NCBI GenBank assembly: GCA_919902095.1
Contig: CAKKQL010000016.1
Location: 1-5,325, forward strand
Direction of reading: 5' to 3'
DNA length: 5,325 nucleotides
Source: Acidiferrobacterales bacterium
Lineage (GTDB): Bacteria > Pseudomonadota > Gammaproteobacteria > Acidiferrobacterales > Sulfurifustaceae
Position 1 is the first letter of the stretch, and each line of letters starts with the position of its first letter. Made by a program: the position numbers and the translations under genes. Shown one piece after another: positions 1 to 5,325 of the stretch. The notes beneath the pieces were generated by a model. The model had not been told where the DNA came from. It worked only from the letters and a program-made list of their open reading frames with translations, and searched no databases.

Positions 1-137
1 TAGGCGTCGAACAGCGGCTTGATGAGCTGTTCGTTGCGCGCCGAGTAGATCACCAGCTCGTCAGCAGCACGGGCGGCGGAAACGGTCAGGGTCAGTGCAC
101 CGAGAATGGCACCGAGAGTTCTGAAATAAGGCTTCAT
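1..137 (-). CDS. Periplasmic Fe(III)-binding ABC-transporter protein (FbpA/FutA-like), N-terminal fragment
   Basis: Only the first 45 codons are present; the gene continues past the left edge. Residues 1-24 form a Sec signal peptide: basic start (MKPYFR), hydrophobic core rich in Leu, Ala and Thr, and an Ala-Arg-Ala cleavage site. The mature start, Asp-Glu-Leu-Val-Ile-Tyr-Ser-Ala-Arg-Asn-Glu followed by Leu-Ile-Lys-Pro-Leu-Phe-Asp-Ala, is typical of the first beta strand and helix of iron(III)-binding ABC substrate-binding proteins (FbpA, FutA, IdiA). Such proteins bind ferric iron in the periplasm and deliver it to an inner-membrane ABC permease. The ATG at 137 has a good ribosome binding site, AGGAGA, seven bases upstream. 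The gene follows ftrD by 91 bases, which fits a shared iron-uptake role. A related substrate-binding protein for another ligand is possible because most of the protein is not visible. Confidence 0.8.
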   Translation of the reverse strand, partial: MKPYFRTLGAILGALTLTVSAARAADELVIYSARNEQLIKPLFDA

Positions 138-228
138 GATGATGTCTCCTGAAAGTCAGCAATGTCGTTGTGGGATATTCTCTCCGCTCGTCCAGCGGGC
201 GGCTAGTCCGAGAGATTCGGTCGTGTGT
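138..228. other. Intergenic gap between ftrD and the Fe(III)-binding protein gene, with a weak inverted repeat
   Basis: These 91 bases contain the ribosome binding site of the downstream gene (AGGAGA at 150-145, minus strand). They also contain a nested inverted repeat: TCTCTC at 179-184 pairs with GAGAGA at 210-215, and inside it CCGCT at 184-188 can pair with AGCGG at 194-198. No T-tract follows on the minus strand, so it does not look like an intrinsic terminator. I found no convincing -35/-10 pair or Fur box. The downstream gene may be read from the ftr operon, or from a promoter I cannot recognise. Confidence 0.4.
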
Positions 229-1617
229 TTACCAGACGAAAAACAGCAGCGCCCAGGCACCGAGCACCGGCAGGGCGCCGGTCATCGCCGCCGACCAGGC
301 CGCAAGCCGGTGGCCGAGGGACGCCACGTGCACCGCAGCGATGCGCCGCCAGAGCAACCAACTGCTCCAACCGACAGCGATCGCAAGTAACACCGCGCGC
401 GCCACCGGCACCCACGCTAGGGCCAGCCCCTCCGCGCGCAGATGTGCCACGGTCAGCGTACTCAGACCAAGAAACACACCGATGCCGGCCAGCGGAATCA
501 GACTGTACGCCAGCGGCCACATCAGCCCGGGCCGCTCCAGCAGACGCTGCGCGCCCCACAGTGCCAGCAACACGGCGCTGCCGAGCGCGAACGCCGTGGC
601 GCCGATGTAGCCGAGGATCAGCATACCGTCGAGCCAGGTGAATACGTCGTTTGCCTCGGGGTAGTGGGTGAGCAGCCACCACGGCGCGCCGTCCGATAGC
701 AGCGCGGCGTATTCATGGTCGAGCAGCCAAGTGGCCAGTGTCTGCTTGAACGCCACGAACCAGGGACTGGCGCTCCACTGGAACGCGCCCACGGCGATGC
801 CAAGCACGCCGTAGACGAGCAACAGCACCTCCCAGCGCGAGGCCTTGTCAGCCGCGAGCGCCAGCACCTCGGCGTTCGGCGAGCGCGCCGCGAGCCGCAC
901 CGCGCCGCGGTAGCTGCTGCAGCGACCGCAAAAATGGCAGTCGGCGGCGGATGACAGGTGGCGCAGGTCCACGAGCGGTGCGCAGTTCACCGCGGGCTGG
1001 CGCGGCGCGCGGCGCCACGCCTCGGCGTTGGTGCGATAGTGCACCGGCGCCAGGCGCGCGAGCAGGCGAAAGACGCCATTCGCCGGACATAGATAACGGC
1101 ACCACACGCGCTTGCCGCGTCCGTAGACGAACCCTACGCCGACCGCCGCCACCGTCGAGCCGCCGAGCACGAGCAGCGCGGCCTTGGGGTATTCGTACAC
1201 GCTCACGAGCTGGCCGTAGACCGTGGTCATGGTGAAGGCCACGAACGGCCAGCCGCCCCAGCGCAGCCAGCGTGGAATAGCGCGTCCCAAGCCGTGGCGG
1301 CTGGCGAACTCGGTGAGCGCACCCTCGGGGCAGAACACGCCGCACCACACGCGCCCGAGCAGCATCATCGAGAGCATGACGAACGGCCACCACACACCCC
1401 AGAACACGAACTGCGCCAGGCGCGTGAGGTCGTTGTAGATGCGCGCCTCGTCCGCTGGCAGTGGCCGCAGCGCCGGCACCACCAGCAGCATGAGATAGAA
1501 CGCCACCACCGTCCATTGGACGCCCTGGATGAGGCCGCGGTGGCGTCGCATGGCGTCGCCGAGGCGCGGCAGCCAGCCGGCGGGCGTTTGGGGCACGAAC
1601 GTGATGACCTGTTCCAT
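229..1617 (-). CDS. ftrD: FtrD: NapH-like membrane polyferredoxin of the ferrous iron uptake system
   Basis: This 462-residue inner-membrane iron-sulfur protein likely accepts electrons released when Fe2+ is oxidised during FtrABC-dependent import, as proposed for FtrD of Bordetella and Brucella. Two Cys-x3-Cys-Pro motifs (C92/C96 and C173/C177) are the hallmark of the NapH/NosR/CcoG polyferredoxin group. A further cluster has C212 and then C227-x2-C230-x2-C233, followed by Ser-Ser-Tyr-Arg-Gly-Ala rather than a fourth nearby cysteine; C212 may complete it. Hydrophobic segments lie at about 31-50, 70-88, 122-140, 146-166, 263-280, 331-357, 366-388, 401-420 and 440-461. No FMN-binding domain is present. 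The ATG at 1617 is seven bases past the ftrC stop and has no clear Shine-Dalgarno sequence, so translational coupling is likely. It is the last gene of the ftr set. Confidence 0.87.
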   Translation of the reverse strand: MEQVITFVPQTPAGWLPRLGDAMRRHRGLIQGVQWTVVAFYLMLLVVPALRPLPADEARIYNDLTRLAQFVFWGVWWPFVMLSMMLLGRVWCGVFCPEGALTEFASRHGLGRAIPRWLRWGGWPFVAFTMTTVYGQLVSVYEYPKAALLVLGGSTVAAVGVGFVYGRGKRVWCRYLCPANGVFRLLARLAPVHYRTNAEAWRRAPRQPAVNCAPLVDLRHLSSAADCHFCGRCSSYRGAVRLAARSPNAEVLALAADKASRWEVLLLVYGVLGIAVGAFQWSASPWFVAFKQTLATWLLDHEYAALLSDGAPWWLLTHYPEANDVFTWLDGMLILGYIGATAFALGSAVLLALWGAQRLLERPGLMWPLAYSLIPLAGIGVFLGLSTLTVAHLRAEGLALAWVPVARAVLLAIAVGWSSWLLWRRIAAVHVASLGHRLAAWSAAMTGALPVLGAWALLFFVW

Positions 1618-1623
1618 AACGAA

Positions 1624-2442
1624 TCAGGCGACGCGCATGGCCGGCGTGCGCCGCAGCCACAACGCGATCGCCCAGTAGCCGCCGTACGCCAGCACCGTGA
1701 GCAGCGCCGGCTGGGCGCGATAACCGGTGAGCGCCGCCATAACCCCGCCGAGCGCGGAGTTGCCGTCGAGCAGCCAGGCGCTGTCCCACAGCGGGTCCAC
1801 GAGTGCCGGCAGCACGCCGAAACCGATGAGCCTCTCGATTCCGCTCACGAGCAGCGCCGAGGCGAGCAGCAGCAGCGCGATCTCGCTCATGCGAAAGAAC
1901 ACGCGCCAGGAGAGCCAGCGGCTGCCGCGCTGGATCAACCAGAAGGTCGCCGCCGCGAGCGCGAAACCGGCGAACGCGGCGAGGCCGAAGCCCGCGAGCG
2001 CCGTGCCCCGCTGCCCGAACAGCGAGCCGTAGAGGAAGATCACGGTCTCGGCGCCCTCGCGTCCGACGGCGAGCGCCGCGAGCAGGAGCATCCCGAACCA
2101 GTTGGCGTTTTCCGCGGCGCGCGCCGCGCCCGACTCGATCTCGCGCTTGAGGCCGCGCCCACGGCGGTGCATCCACAGCACCATCTGCGTGATGAGCAGG
2201 GAGGCGACAAACACCATGCCGACCTCGAAATACTCGAACGCCTCGCCGTCCAGCAGCGACTGCATGCCGAGCATGGCGGCCGCGAGCCCCACGGCGACGA
2301 GCAATCCCGCGGCAACACCGCTCCAGAGCCAGCGCATGCCGCGCGCGGCGTCCTCACGGTGGCGCAGCCAGGCGTGTAGGATGCCGATCACCAGCATCGC
2401 TTCGATGCTTTCCCGCCAGACGATGAAAAGCGCGTTCGCCAC
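1624..2442 (-). CDS. ftrC: FtrC: FTR1-family high-affinity iron permease
   Basis: This 272-residue multi-pass inner-membrane protein is the iron channel of the FtrABCD system and belongs to the FTR1/EfeU family. Both family Arg-Glu-x2-Glu iron motifs are present: Arg-Glu-Ser-Ile-Glu at 10-14 in the first helix and Arg-Glu-Gly-Ala-Glu at 128-132 in the fourth. Seven hydrophobic segments can be drawn (about 3-22, 38-58, 72-91, 115-138, 147-167, 178-198, 247-264), and the length is close to that of bacterial relatives. I chose the GTG at 2442 because the protein then begins Met-Ala-Asn-Ala-Leu-Phe-Ile-Val-Trp-Arg-Glu, the usual N-terminus. GAGG precedes it by five bases and it lies ten bases after the ftrB stop. 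The same frame stays open upstream to about 2727, but that part overlaps ftrB and reads as low-complexity, so it is not coding. Confidence 0.92.
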   Translation of the reverse strand: MANALFIVWRESIEAMLVIGILHAWLRHREDAARGMRWLWSGVAAGLLVAVGLAAAMLGMQSLLDGEAFEYFEVGMVFVASLLITQMVLWMHRRGRGLKREIESGAARAAENANWFGMLLLAALAVGREGAETVIFLYGSLFGQRGTALAGFGLAAFAGFALAAATFWLIQRGSRWLSWRVFFRMSEIALLLLASALLVSGIERLIGFGVLPALVDPLWDSAWLLDGNSALGGVMAALTGYRAQPALLTVLAYGGYWAIALWLRRTPAMRVA

Positions 2443-2452
2443 GGTGGCCTCG

Positions 2453-2827
2453 TTACTTGACGACGATCCGGCCCTGGGCCGTGTCCGGATGGAACTCGCC
2501 GAAGAACTTGTAGGTTCCGGGCTTGAGCGGCGCGAACACCACGGCGCGCGTGACGCCGGGCGCGAGCACCGTTTCCTTGCGAAGCTCGGGGCTCTCGAAC
2601 TCCTCCGGCCCGGGACCTTCGTTCCGGATCTCGATCTTGAACCGCCGCCCGGCGGGGACCTCGAGGGTCTCCGGGTAGAAGCGTCCGTTCTTGGCGGTGA
2701 GTGGCACGACGAGCAGCTCGTCTGCAACGGCCGCCGGCGACGTCACGCTCAACACCGCCGCCATCCAGACGGCCGCGCTCACGGTGCAAAAGGACCCTGT
2801 CTCGGAACTCCGGGTGAGGATGAACAT
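2453..2827 (-). CDS. ftrB: FtrB: periplasmic EfeO-type cupredoxin
   Basis: This 124-residue periplasmic protein is proposed to help oxidise Fe2+ before transfer to the FTR1 permease. Residues 1-35 act as a signal peptide ending Ala-Val-Ala before Asp36. The mature part is a single cupredoxin domain of the kind found at the N-terminus of EfeO: beta strand Glu-Leu-Leu-Val-Val-Pro-Leu, then Gly-Arg-Phe-Tyr-Pro-Glu-Thr-Leu-Glu-Val-Pro-Ala-Gly, then the acidic Glu-Glu-Phe-Glu-Ser block at 75-79. It ends with Phe-Phe-Gly-Glu-Phe-His-Pro-Asp-Thr-Ala-Gln-Gly at 108-119. His113 and the conserved acidic residues (Glu76, 78, 81, 85) are candidate metal ligands. The mature domain has no cysteine, so a classical type 1 copper site is ruled out. 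The ATG at 2827 has AGGAGG four bases upstream, and the gene follows the porin gene by 37 bases. Confidence 0.87.
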   Translation of the reverse strand: MFILTRSSETGSFCTVSAAVWMAAVLSVTSPAAVADELLVVPLTAKNGRFYPETLEVPAGRRFKIEIRNEGPGPEEFESPELRKETVLAPGVTRAVVFAPLKPGTYKFFGEFHPDTAQGRIVVK

Positions 2828-2828
2828 G

Positions 2829-2840
2829 GCGCCTCCTGTT
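2829..2840 (-). promoter_or_regulatory. Strong ribosome binding site for ftrB
   Basis: On the minus strand the sequence ACAGGAGGCGCC directly precedes the ATG at 2827. The perfect AGGAGG fixes the ftrB start. It also gives this gene its own strong translation signal after the longer gap behind the porin gene, unlike ftrD and the porin gene, which appear to depend on coupling. Confidence 0.7.
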
Positions 2841-2864
2841 TTTGCTCAGTGTCGGTGGGCCGCG

Positions 2865-4331
2865 TCAGAACGTAAGCTGCGCGCGCAGACCGAAGATCTT
2901 CATCATCGACACACCGCGGTTGCCCGCCGGCTGTGCGATCAACTGCACATCGGGGCTGATCTCGAACTGCTTCGCCAGCCGGTAGCGGTAGTAGATTTCA
3001 AACGCCTTCTCGTAGCCGTCCGCGGCCCAGCCGTAGTCGGCGTTGCCATTGGCATCGGCGTCCAGCGTCTCGGCGTCGCGCCGGAAATCGGCGCTCGTGC
3101 GGTTGAAGGCCAACCCCAAGCCCAGCGCGTCGGCGCCGCGGTCCCAATAGCTCCCGCCGAACTCCGCGCCGAGCGCAAGCGTGCGGTCGAACGGCAGCTT
3201 CTCGCCCGAAGCCGTGCCGAAACGCGCAAATAGTGTCGTGGCGTCGCCGACACGCTGGTCGACGCTCACGCCGAAACCGCGGTGGGCGCGGGTCTCGCCG
3301 GACACGTAGGTCGGCGCCCGGCCGTTGCGCCAGGCGTAGAACCGATAGTTGCCCTCGAGACCGTTGAAGCGCAGTTTGTTGCCCCACTGGGCGATGACAA
3401 ACGGCGAACCGAACGAACCGTCATAGTTCGCCCCGCCGCCGGCGCCGAAGACGCCGAGCGAGAGGTCGTAGCCTTCGGGCTTGGATTGTTCATTGATGTA
3501 GGCGACGCGCACGCCGGGTGAAAAGCCATAGGCGTTGGCGCCGATATTCGCCGCGATCGGGTTGTCGAGCAGCGCGTTGTGCACGAACGGGCTCGCGAGG
3601 AACTGGCGCGTCTCGTCGTTGGCCGCGGCGTTCTGGTCGAAGAACGCGAACGGATCGAGCTTGCCGAAATTGATCTCAAGGTGCTCGCGCGAACGCGGCG
3701 CGAAACCGCCGAGCGGCAGTGGGATATCCGCCTGGTACCAGGCCTGCGCCAGCATCACCGCGCTGTCCTCCGGCTGCGACACGCCGCCGAGCTGGAACGC
3801 GCTGGCGTTCGAACCGCTGTAGGACGTGCGCAGGCTGCCCAGGCCCCGACCCTGGCCGATGCGAACGTGGCCGAAGAGTTTGCCCTTGGCATTGCCGATG
3901 TTGCCCGCTGGCAGAGTGACGGCCACGTCGGCGCGGTAGTTGAGCTCGGACTGGCCGCGGTTGGCGGTCGTGGCGCCGCCGGATGCATGCTGCGCGACCG
4001 TGGTGAACCCGACGCTCGTCGTGACGCCATCGAGCGCCTCGATCGTGCGCGCCTGCTTCTGCATGCCGAGCGCCTGGAACTCCACGGCCTTGAGGCGCGT
4101 GGCGATCTCGGGCTCCTGCTCGCTCACACGTTCGCTTTCGAGCCCCTTTTCGATCTCGGTATTGCGCTTCTCCAGCTTCTCGATGCGCGCCGATAGGCGC
4201 TTGAGTTCCTGCATCAGGTCCGCCATCGAGACTTCGCGGGCCTGTGCCGGTGCCACGGTGCCGGCCAGCGCCGCGCCGACAACGAGCACCAGCGATTTGC
4301 GGCGCGCGGCCGCGTAAAGGGACAAGGCCAT
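2865..4331 (-). CDS. OprB-like outer-membrane porin with N-terminal coiled coil
   Basis: This 488-residue protein is predicted to form an outer-membrane beta barrel for diffusion of small solutes. A signal peptide covers residues 1-31 (basic Arg-Arg-Lys, hydrophobic core, Ala-Gln-Ala cleavage). Residues about 35-80 form a charged, Leu-rich coiled coil (Leu-x3-Leu-x2-Arg-Ile-Glu-Lys-Leu-Glu). From about 105 on, alternating polar and hydrophobic strands alternate with Gly/Asn/Asp loops, and the chain ends in Phe, the usual barrel C-terminus. The stretch Gly-Lys-Leu-Asp-Pro-Phe-Ala-Phe-Phe-Asp-Gln-Asn near 222-233 and Tyr-Tyr-Arg-Tyr-Arg-Leu with Ile-Ser-Pro-Asp-Val-Gln-Leu-Ile near the end resemble OprB-family carbohydrate porins. 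The ATG lies one base after the ftrA stop (TGAGATG) with no strong Shine-Dalgarno sequence, so reinitiation is likely. The substrate is unknown; the setting suggests iron or a small iron complex. Confidence 0.78.
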   Translation of the reverse strand: MALSLYAAARRKSLVLVVGAALAGTVAPAQAREVSMADLMQELKRLSARIEKLEKRNTEIEKGLESERVSEQEPEIATRLKAVEFQALGMQKQARTIEALDGVTTSVGFTTVAQHASGGATTANRGQSELNYRADVAVTLPAGNIGNAKGKLFGHVRIGQGRGLGSLRTSYSGSNASAFQLGGVSQPEDSAVMLAQAWYQADIPLPLGGFAPRSREHLEINFGKLDPFAFFDQNAAANDETRQFLASPFVHNALLDNPIAANIGANAYGFSPGVRVAYINEQSKPEGYDLSLGVFGAGGGANYDGSFGSPFVIAQWGNKLRFNGLEGNYRFYAWRNGRAPTYVSGETRAHRGFGVSVDQRVGDATTLFARFGTASGEKLPFDRTLALGAEFGGSYWDRGADALGLGLAFNRTSADFRRDAETLDADANGNADYGWAADGYEKAFEIYYRYRLAKQFEISPDVQLIAQPAGNRGVSMMKIFGLRAQLTF

Positions 4332-4332
4332 C

Positions 4333-4890
4333 TCAGTACCCGCCCTTCTTGCCGATGCCGGCGTAGGTGAACTCGTACTCCACCTCGAACGGCTTGAACC
4401 ACGGACGCACGCCGGTCAGGCGGTCGGTGTGCCGGCCGAAGTGTGCACCGCCCGCGTGCGCCGTCGGCGGTGCGATGGTGTATTTAACGCGGTACTTGCC
4501 CGGCCCAGCGAGCTTCACGTTGTCGCCGTAGTGCGGCCCGTCGTTGGCCACCATCGGCATGAACTCGCCGGCGATCTTCCCGTTGCCGCCGAGCTTGACG
4601 ACCTCATATTTCACCTGCAGGTAAGGTATCCACGCGCCCTCCTCGAATCCGTTCGGGTTGTTGGCGAGCGCCTTGATGTCGGCCTCCATGTGCACGTCCG
4701 ACTCCTCGGCCTTGCGCATCATCCCCTCCGGCTCCATGCGCACCGGCTGCAGGTACACCGCCGCGATCTCCATGCCGTGGCGCTGCTGCGGTGTACCGAT
4801 GGGGTATTCCACGGCCCAGGCCGGCACAAAAACGAAGAGCGCGGCCAGACCGGCGCCGATAACGGCGATACGTGGATGCCTGTACATCAT
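4333..4890 (-). CDS. ftrA: FtrA: P19/Tpd-family periplasmic iron-binding protein
   Basis: This 185-residue periplasmic protein captures ferrous iron for the FtrBCD machinery; the family includes P19 of Campylobacter, FetP of E. coli and FtrA of Bordetella, which bind copper and iron at a dimer interface. Residues 1-26 are a signal peptide ending Ala-Trp-Ala. Expected metal ligands are present: His67 and Glu69 in Asp-Val-His-Met-Glu-Ala-Asp-Ile, Met113 and His120 in Phe-Met-Pro-Met-Val-Ala-Asn-Asp-Gly-Pro-His-Tyr-Gly-Asp-Asn, and His150 or His154 before Thr-Asp. I chose the ATG at 4890 because GGAGGA lies six bases upstream. A longer start at 4905 is possible, but that ATG overlaps the ribosome binding site and has none of its own. 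It is the first gene of the operon, behind a Fur-box promoter. Confidence 0.93.
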   Translation of the reverse strand: MMYRHPRIAVIGAGLAALFVFVPAWAVEYPIGTPQQRHGMEIAAVYLQPVRMEPEGMMRKAEESDVHMEADIKALANNPNGFEEGAWIPYLQVKYEVVKLGGNGKIAGEFMPMVANDGPHYGDNVKLAGPGKYRVKYTIAPPTAHAGGAHFGRHTDRLTGVRPWFKPFEVEYEFTYAGIGKKGGY

Positions 4891-4896
4891 GAGATT

Positions 4897-4902
4897 TCCT
4901 CC
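4897..4902 (-). promoter_or_regulatory. Ribosome binding site that decides the ftrA start
   Basis: GGAGGA on the minus strand sits six bases before the ATG at 4890 (a second ATG follows directly at 4887). It lies just downstream of the upstream in-frame ATG at 4905, which argues that the 4905 start is not used. Confidence 0.75.
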
Positions 4903-4909
4903 CATTGCT

Positions 4910-4928
4910 GCAGCCCGGAACGGGCTGC
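4910..4928 (-). repeat. Perfect 8-bp GC-rich hairpin in the ftrA leader
   Basis: GCAGCCCG at 4910-4917 and CGGGCTGC at 4921-4928 are perfect inverted repeats around a three-base loop. The hairpin lies between the predicted transcription start (near 4940) and the ftrA ribosome binding site, ending seven bases before it. No run of T follows on either strand, so it is not a typical intrinsic terminator. It could stabilise the 5' end of the mRNA or affect translation of ftrA; both are inference. Confidence 0.5.
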
Positions 4929-4941
4929 CCGTGTTTAGTAT

Positions 4942-4956
4942 TGAGAATTATTATCA
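4942..4956. promoter_or_regulatory. Fur box
   Basis: TGAGAATTATTATCA matches the 7-1-7 Fur inverted repeat TGATAATWATTATCA at 14 of 15 positions. A second, overlapping fit to the 19-bp Fur consensus (14 of 19) starts at 4943. The site covers the -10 element of the predicted ftrA promoter, so iron-loaded Fur would block RNA polymerase. This fits an operon for iron uptake. The AT-rich site stands out sharply in GC-rich surroundings. Confidence 0.85.
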
Positions 4957-4975
4957 TTTGCAATAACAAAGTCAA
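4947..4975 (-). promoter_or_regulatory. Sigma70-type promoter of the ftr operon
   Basis: On the minus strand TTGACT at 4975-4970 (5 of 6 to the -35 consensus) is separated by 17 bases from AATAAT at 4952-4947 (5 of 6 to the -10 consensus). Transcription would start near 4940, giving a leader of about 50 bases before ftrA. The -10 lies inside the Fur box. Confidence 0.72.
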
Positions 4976-4999
4976 GCCGGTCCCAGCATCGGAAACGGG

Positions 5000-5325
5000 T
5001 CAGGGGGCGACCGGGGCATAGCGATAGTGCGCGGCCAGACCCGCGGAGGCCCACACCTGCCCGTCGCGCTCGACAATCAGCGCCTCGACACCGGGCCGCT
5101 GTTCAAACAGCGCCCGCCCCCACGCCAGTCCACGCACCATCACAGCCAGGGACAGACCGTTGAGAGCCTCAAGCTCAACCCCCGCCAGCGATACCTGCTG
5201 CGGGCCTTCCGCGGGATAACCGCTGCGTGGGTCAAGAATGTGGTGGTAGCGCCTGCCGTCGCGGATGAAATAGCGCTCATAGTCGCCCGAGCTTACGACG
5301 AAGCCGTCCGTGAGTTCGAGCGTGC
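5000..5325 (-). CDS. apbE: ApbE-like FAD:protein FMN transferase, C-terminal fragment
   Basis: Only the last 107 residues are in the window; the family is usually around 300-350 residues, so the N-terminal two thirds lie to the right. ApbE enzymes use FAD and Mg2+ to attach FMN to Ser or Thr of periplasmic redox proteins. The fragment carries Ser-Ser-Gly-Asp-Tyr-Glu-Arg-Tyr-Phe and then His-His-Ile-Leu-Asp-Pro-Arg-Ser-Gly-Tyr-Pro-Ala, the clear ApbE signature. It ends with the usual Pro-Gly-Val-Glu-Ala-Leu-Ile-Val block and Ala-Ser-Ala-Gly-Leu. The segment that normally reads Asp-x3-Thr and binds Mg2+ reads Asn-Gly-Leu-Ser-Leu here, so activity is uncertain. The gene ends 25 bases before the ftr promoter with no visible terminator. 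A functional link to the iron operon is possible but not shown. Confidence 0.85.
   Translation of the reverse strand, partial: TLELTDGFVVSSGDYERYFIRDGRRYHHILDPRSGYPAEGPQQVSLAGVELEALNGLSLAVMVRGLAWGRALFEQRPGVEALIVERDGQVWASAGLAAHYRYAPVAP

Noticed and set aside
595..603. Gly-Ala-Thr in FtrD (residues 339-341) as a possible ApbE flavinylation site
   Set aside because: It is inside a hydrophobic membrane segment and lacks the preceding Asp and Ser/Thr-Gly context of known flavinylation motifs. No FMN-binding domain is present in any gene of the window.
848..2176. 442-codon minus-strand frame overlapping ftrC and ftrD
   Set aside because: It is an out-of-frame, Arg/Ala-rich translation of real ftrC/ftrD codons and shows no domain.
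1294..2379. Long open frame (361 codons) on the plus strand opposite ftrC and ftrD
   Set aside because: It is rich in Arg, Glu, His, Pro and Gln in the low-complexity way of GC-rich antisense frames, and it covers two clearly recognisable minus-strand membrane-protein genes.
2443..2727. Upstream in-frame extension of ftrC
   Set aside because: It lies within ftrB in another frame, is Ser/Arg/Pro low-complexity, and the GTG at 2442 gives the conserved FTR1 N-terminus.
4891..4905. Longer ftrA start at the ATG ending at 4905
   Set aside because: The first codons would be the ribosome binding site of the 4890 start, and no separate ribosome binding site precedes 4905.
4910..4928. Hairpin as an intrinsic terminator for the apbE gene
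   Set aside because: It lies downstream of the ftr promoter and no T-run follows the stem, so terminating there would also silence the ftr operon.

Overview
The window is a GC-rich stretch of bacterial DNA, and every supported gene lies on the minus strand. Signal peptides, an outer-membrane porin and periplasmic metal-binding proteins show a Gram-negative host. The base composition and gene content suggest a proteobacterium, possibly a gamma- or betaproteobacterium; I cannot go finer than that.

In the direction of transcription (high to low coordinates) the order is: the 3' end of an ApbE-like flavin transferase gene (5325-5000); a short AT-rich regulatory region with a sigma70-type promoter overlapped by a near-consensus Fur box (about 4942-4975); then a tightly packed five-gene operon. 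The operon holds ftrA (P19/Tpd periplasmic iron-binding protein), an OprB-like porin gene, ftrB (EfeO-type cupredoxin), ftrC (FTR1 permease) and ftrD (NapH-like polyferredoxin). After a 91-base gap comes the start of a gene for a periplasmic Fe(III)-binding ABC-transporter protein (137-1), which runs off the left edge.

The FtrABCD set is a known ferrous-iron uptake system, described in Bordetella and Brucella. In the working model FtrA captures Fe2+ in the periplasm, FtrB helps oxidise it, FtrC moves it across the inner membrane and FtrD takes up the electrons released. The Fur box indicates iron repression. The main departure from the plain ftrABCD layout is the porin gene between ftrA and ftrB, starting one base after the ftrA stop, which suggests a dedicated outer-membrane entry step. 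The second oddity is that the ApbE-like fragment keeps its His-His-Ile-Leu-Asp-Pro signature but has Asn and Leu where the usual Mg2+-binding Asp and Thr are expected.

The system is therefore a variant of a described pathway rather than a wholly new one. No RNA genes, CRISPR arrays, mobile elements or integration sites were seen. There is no gene-free stretch longer than about 110 bases.
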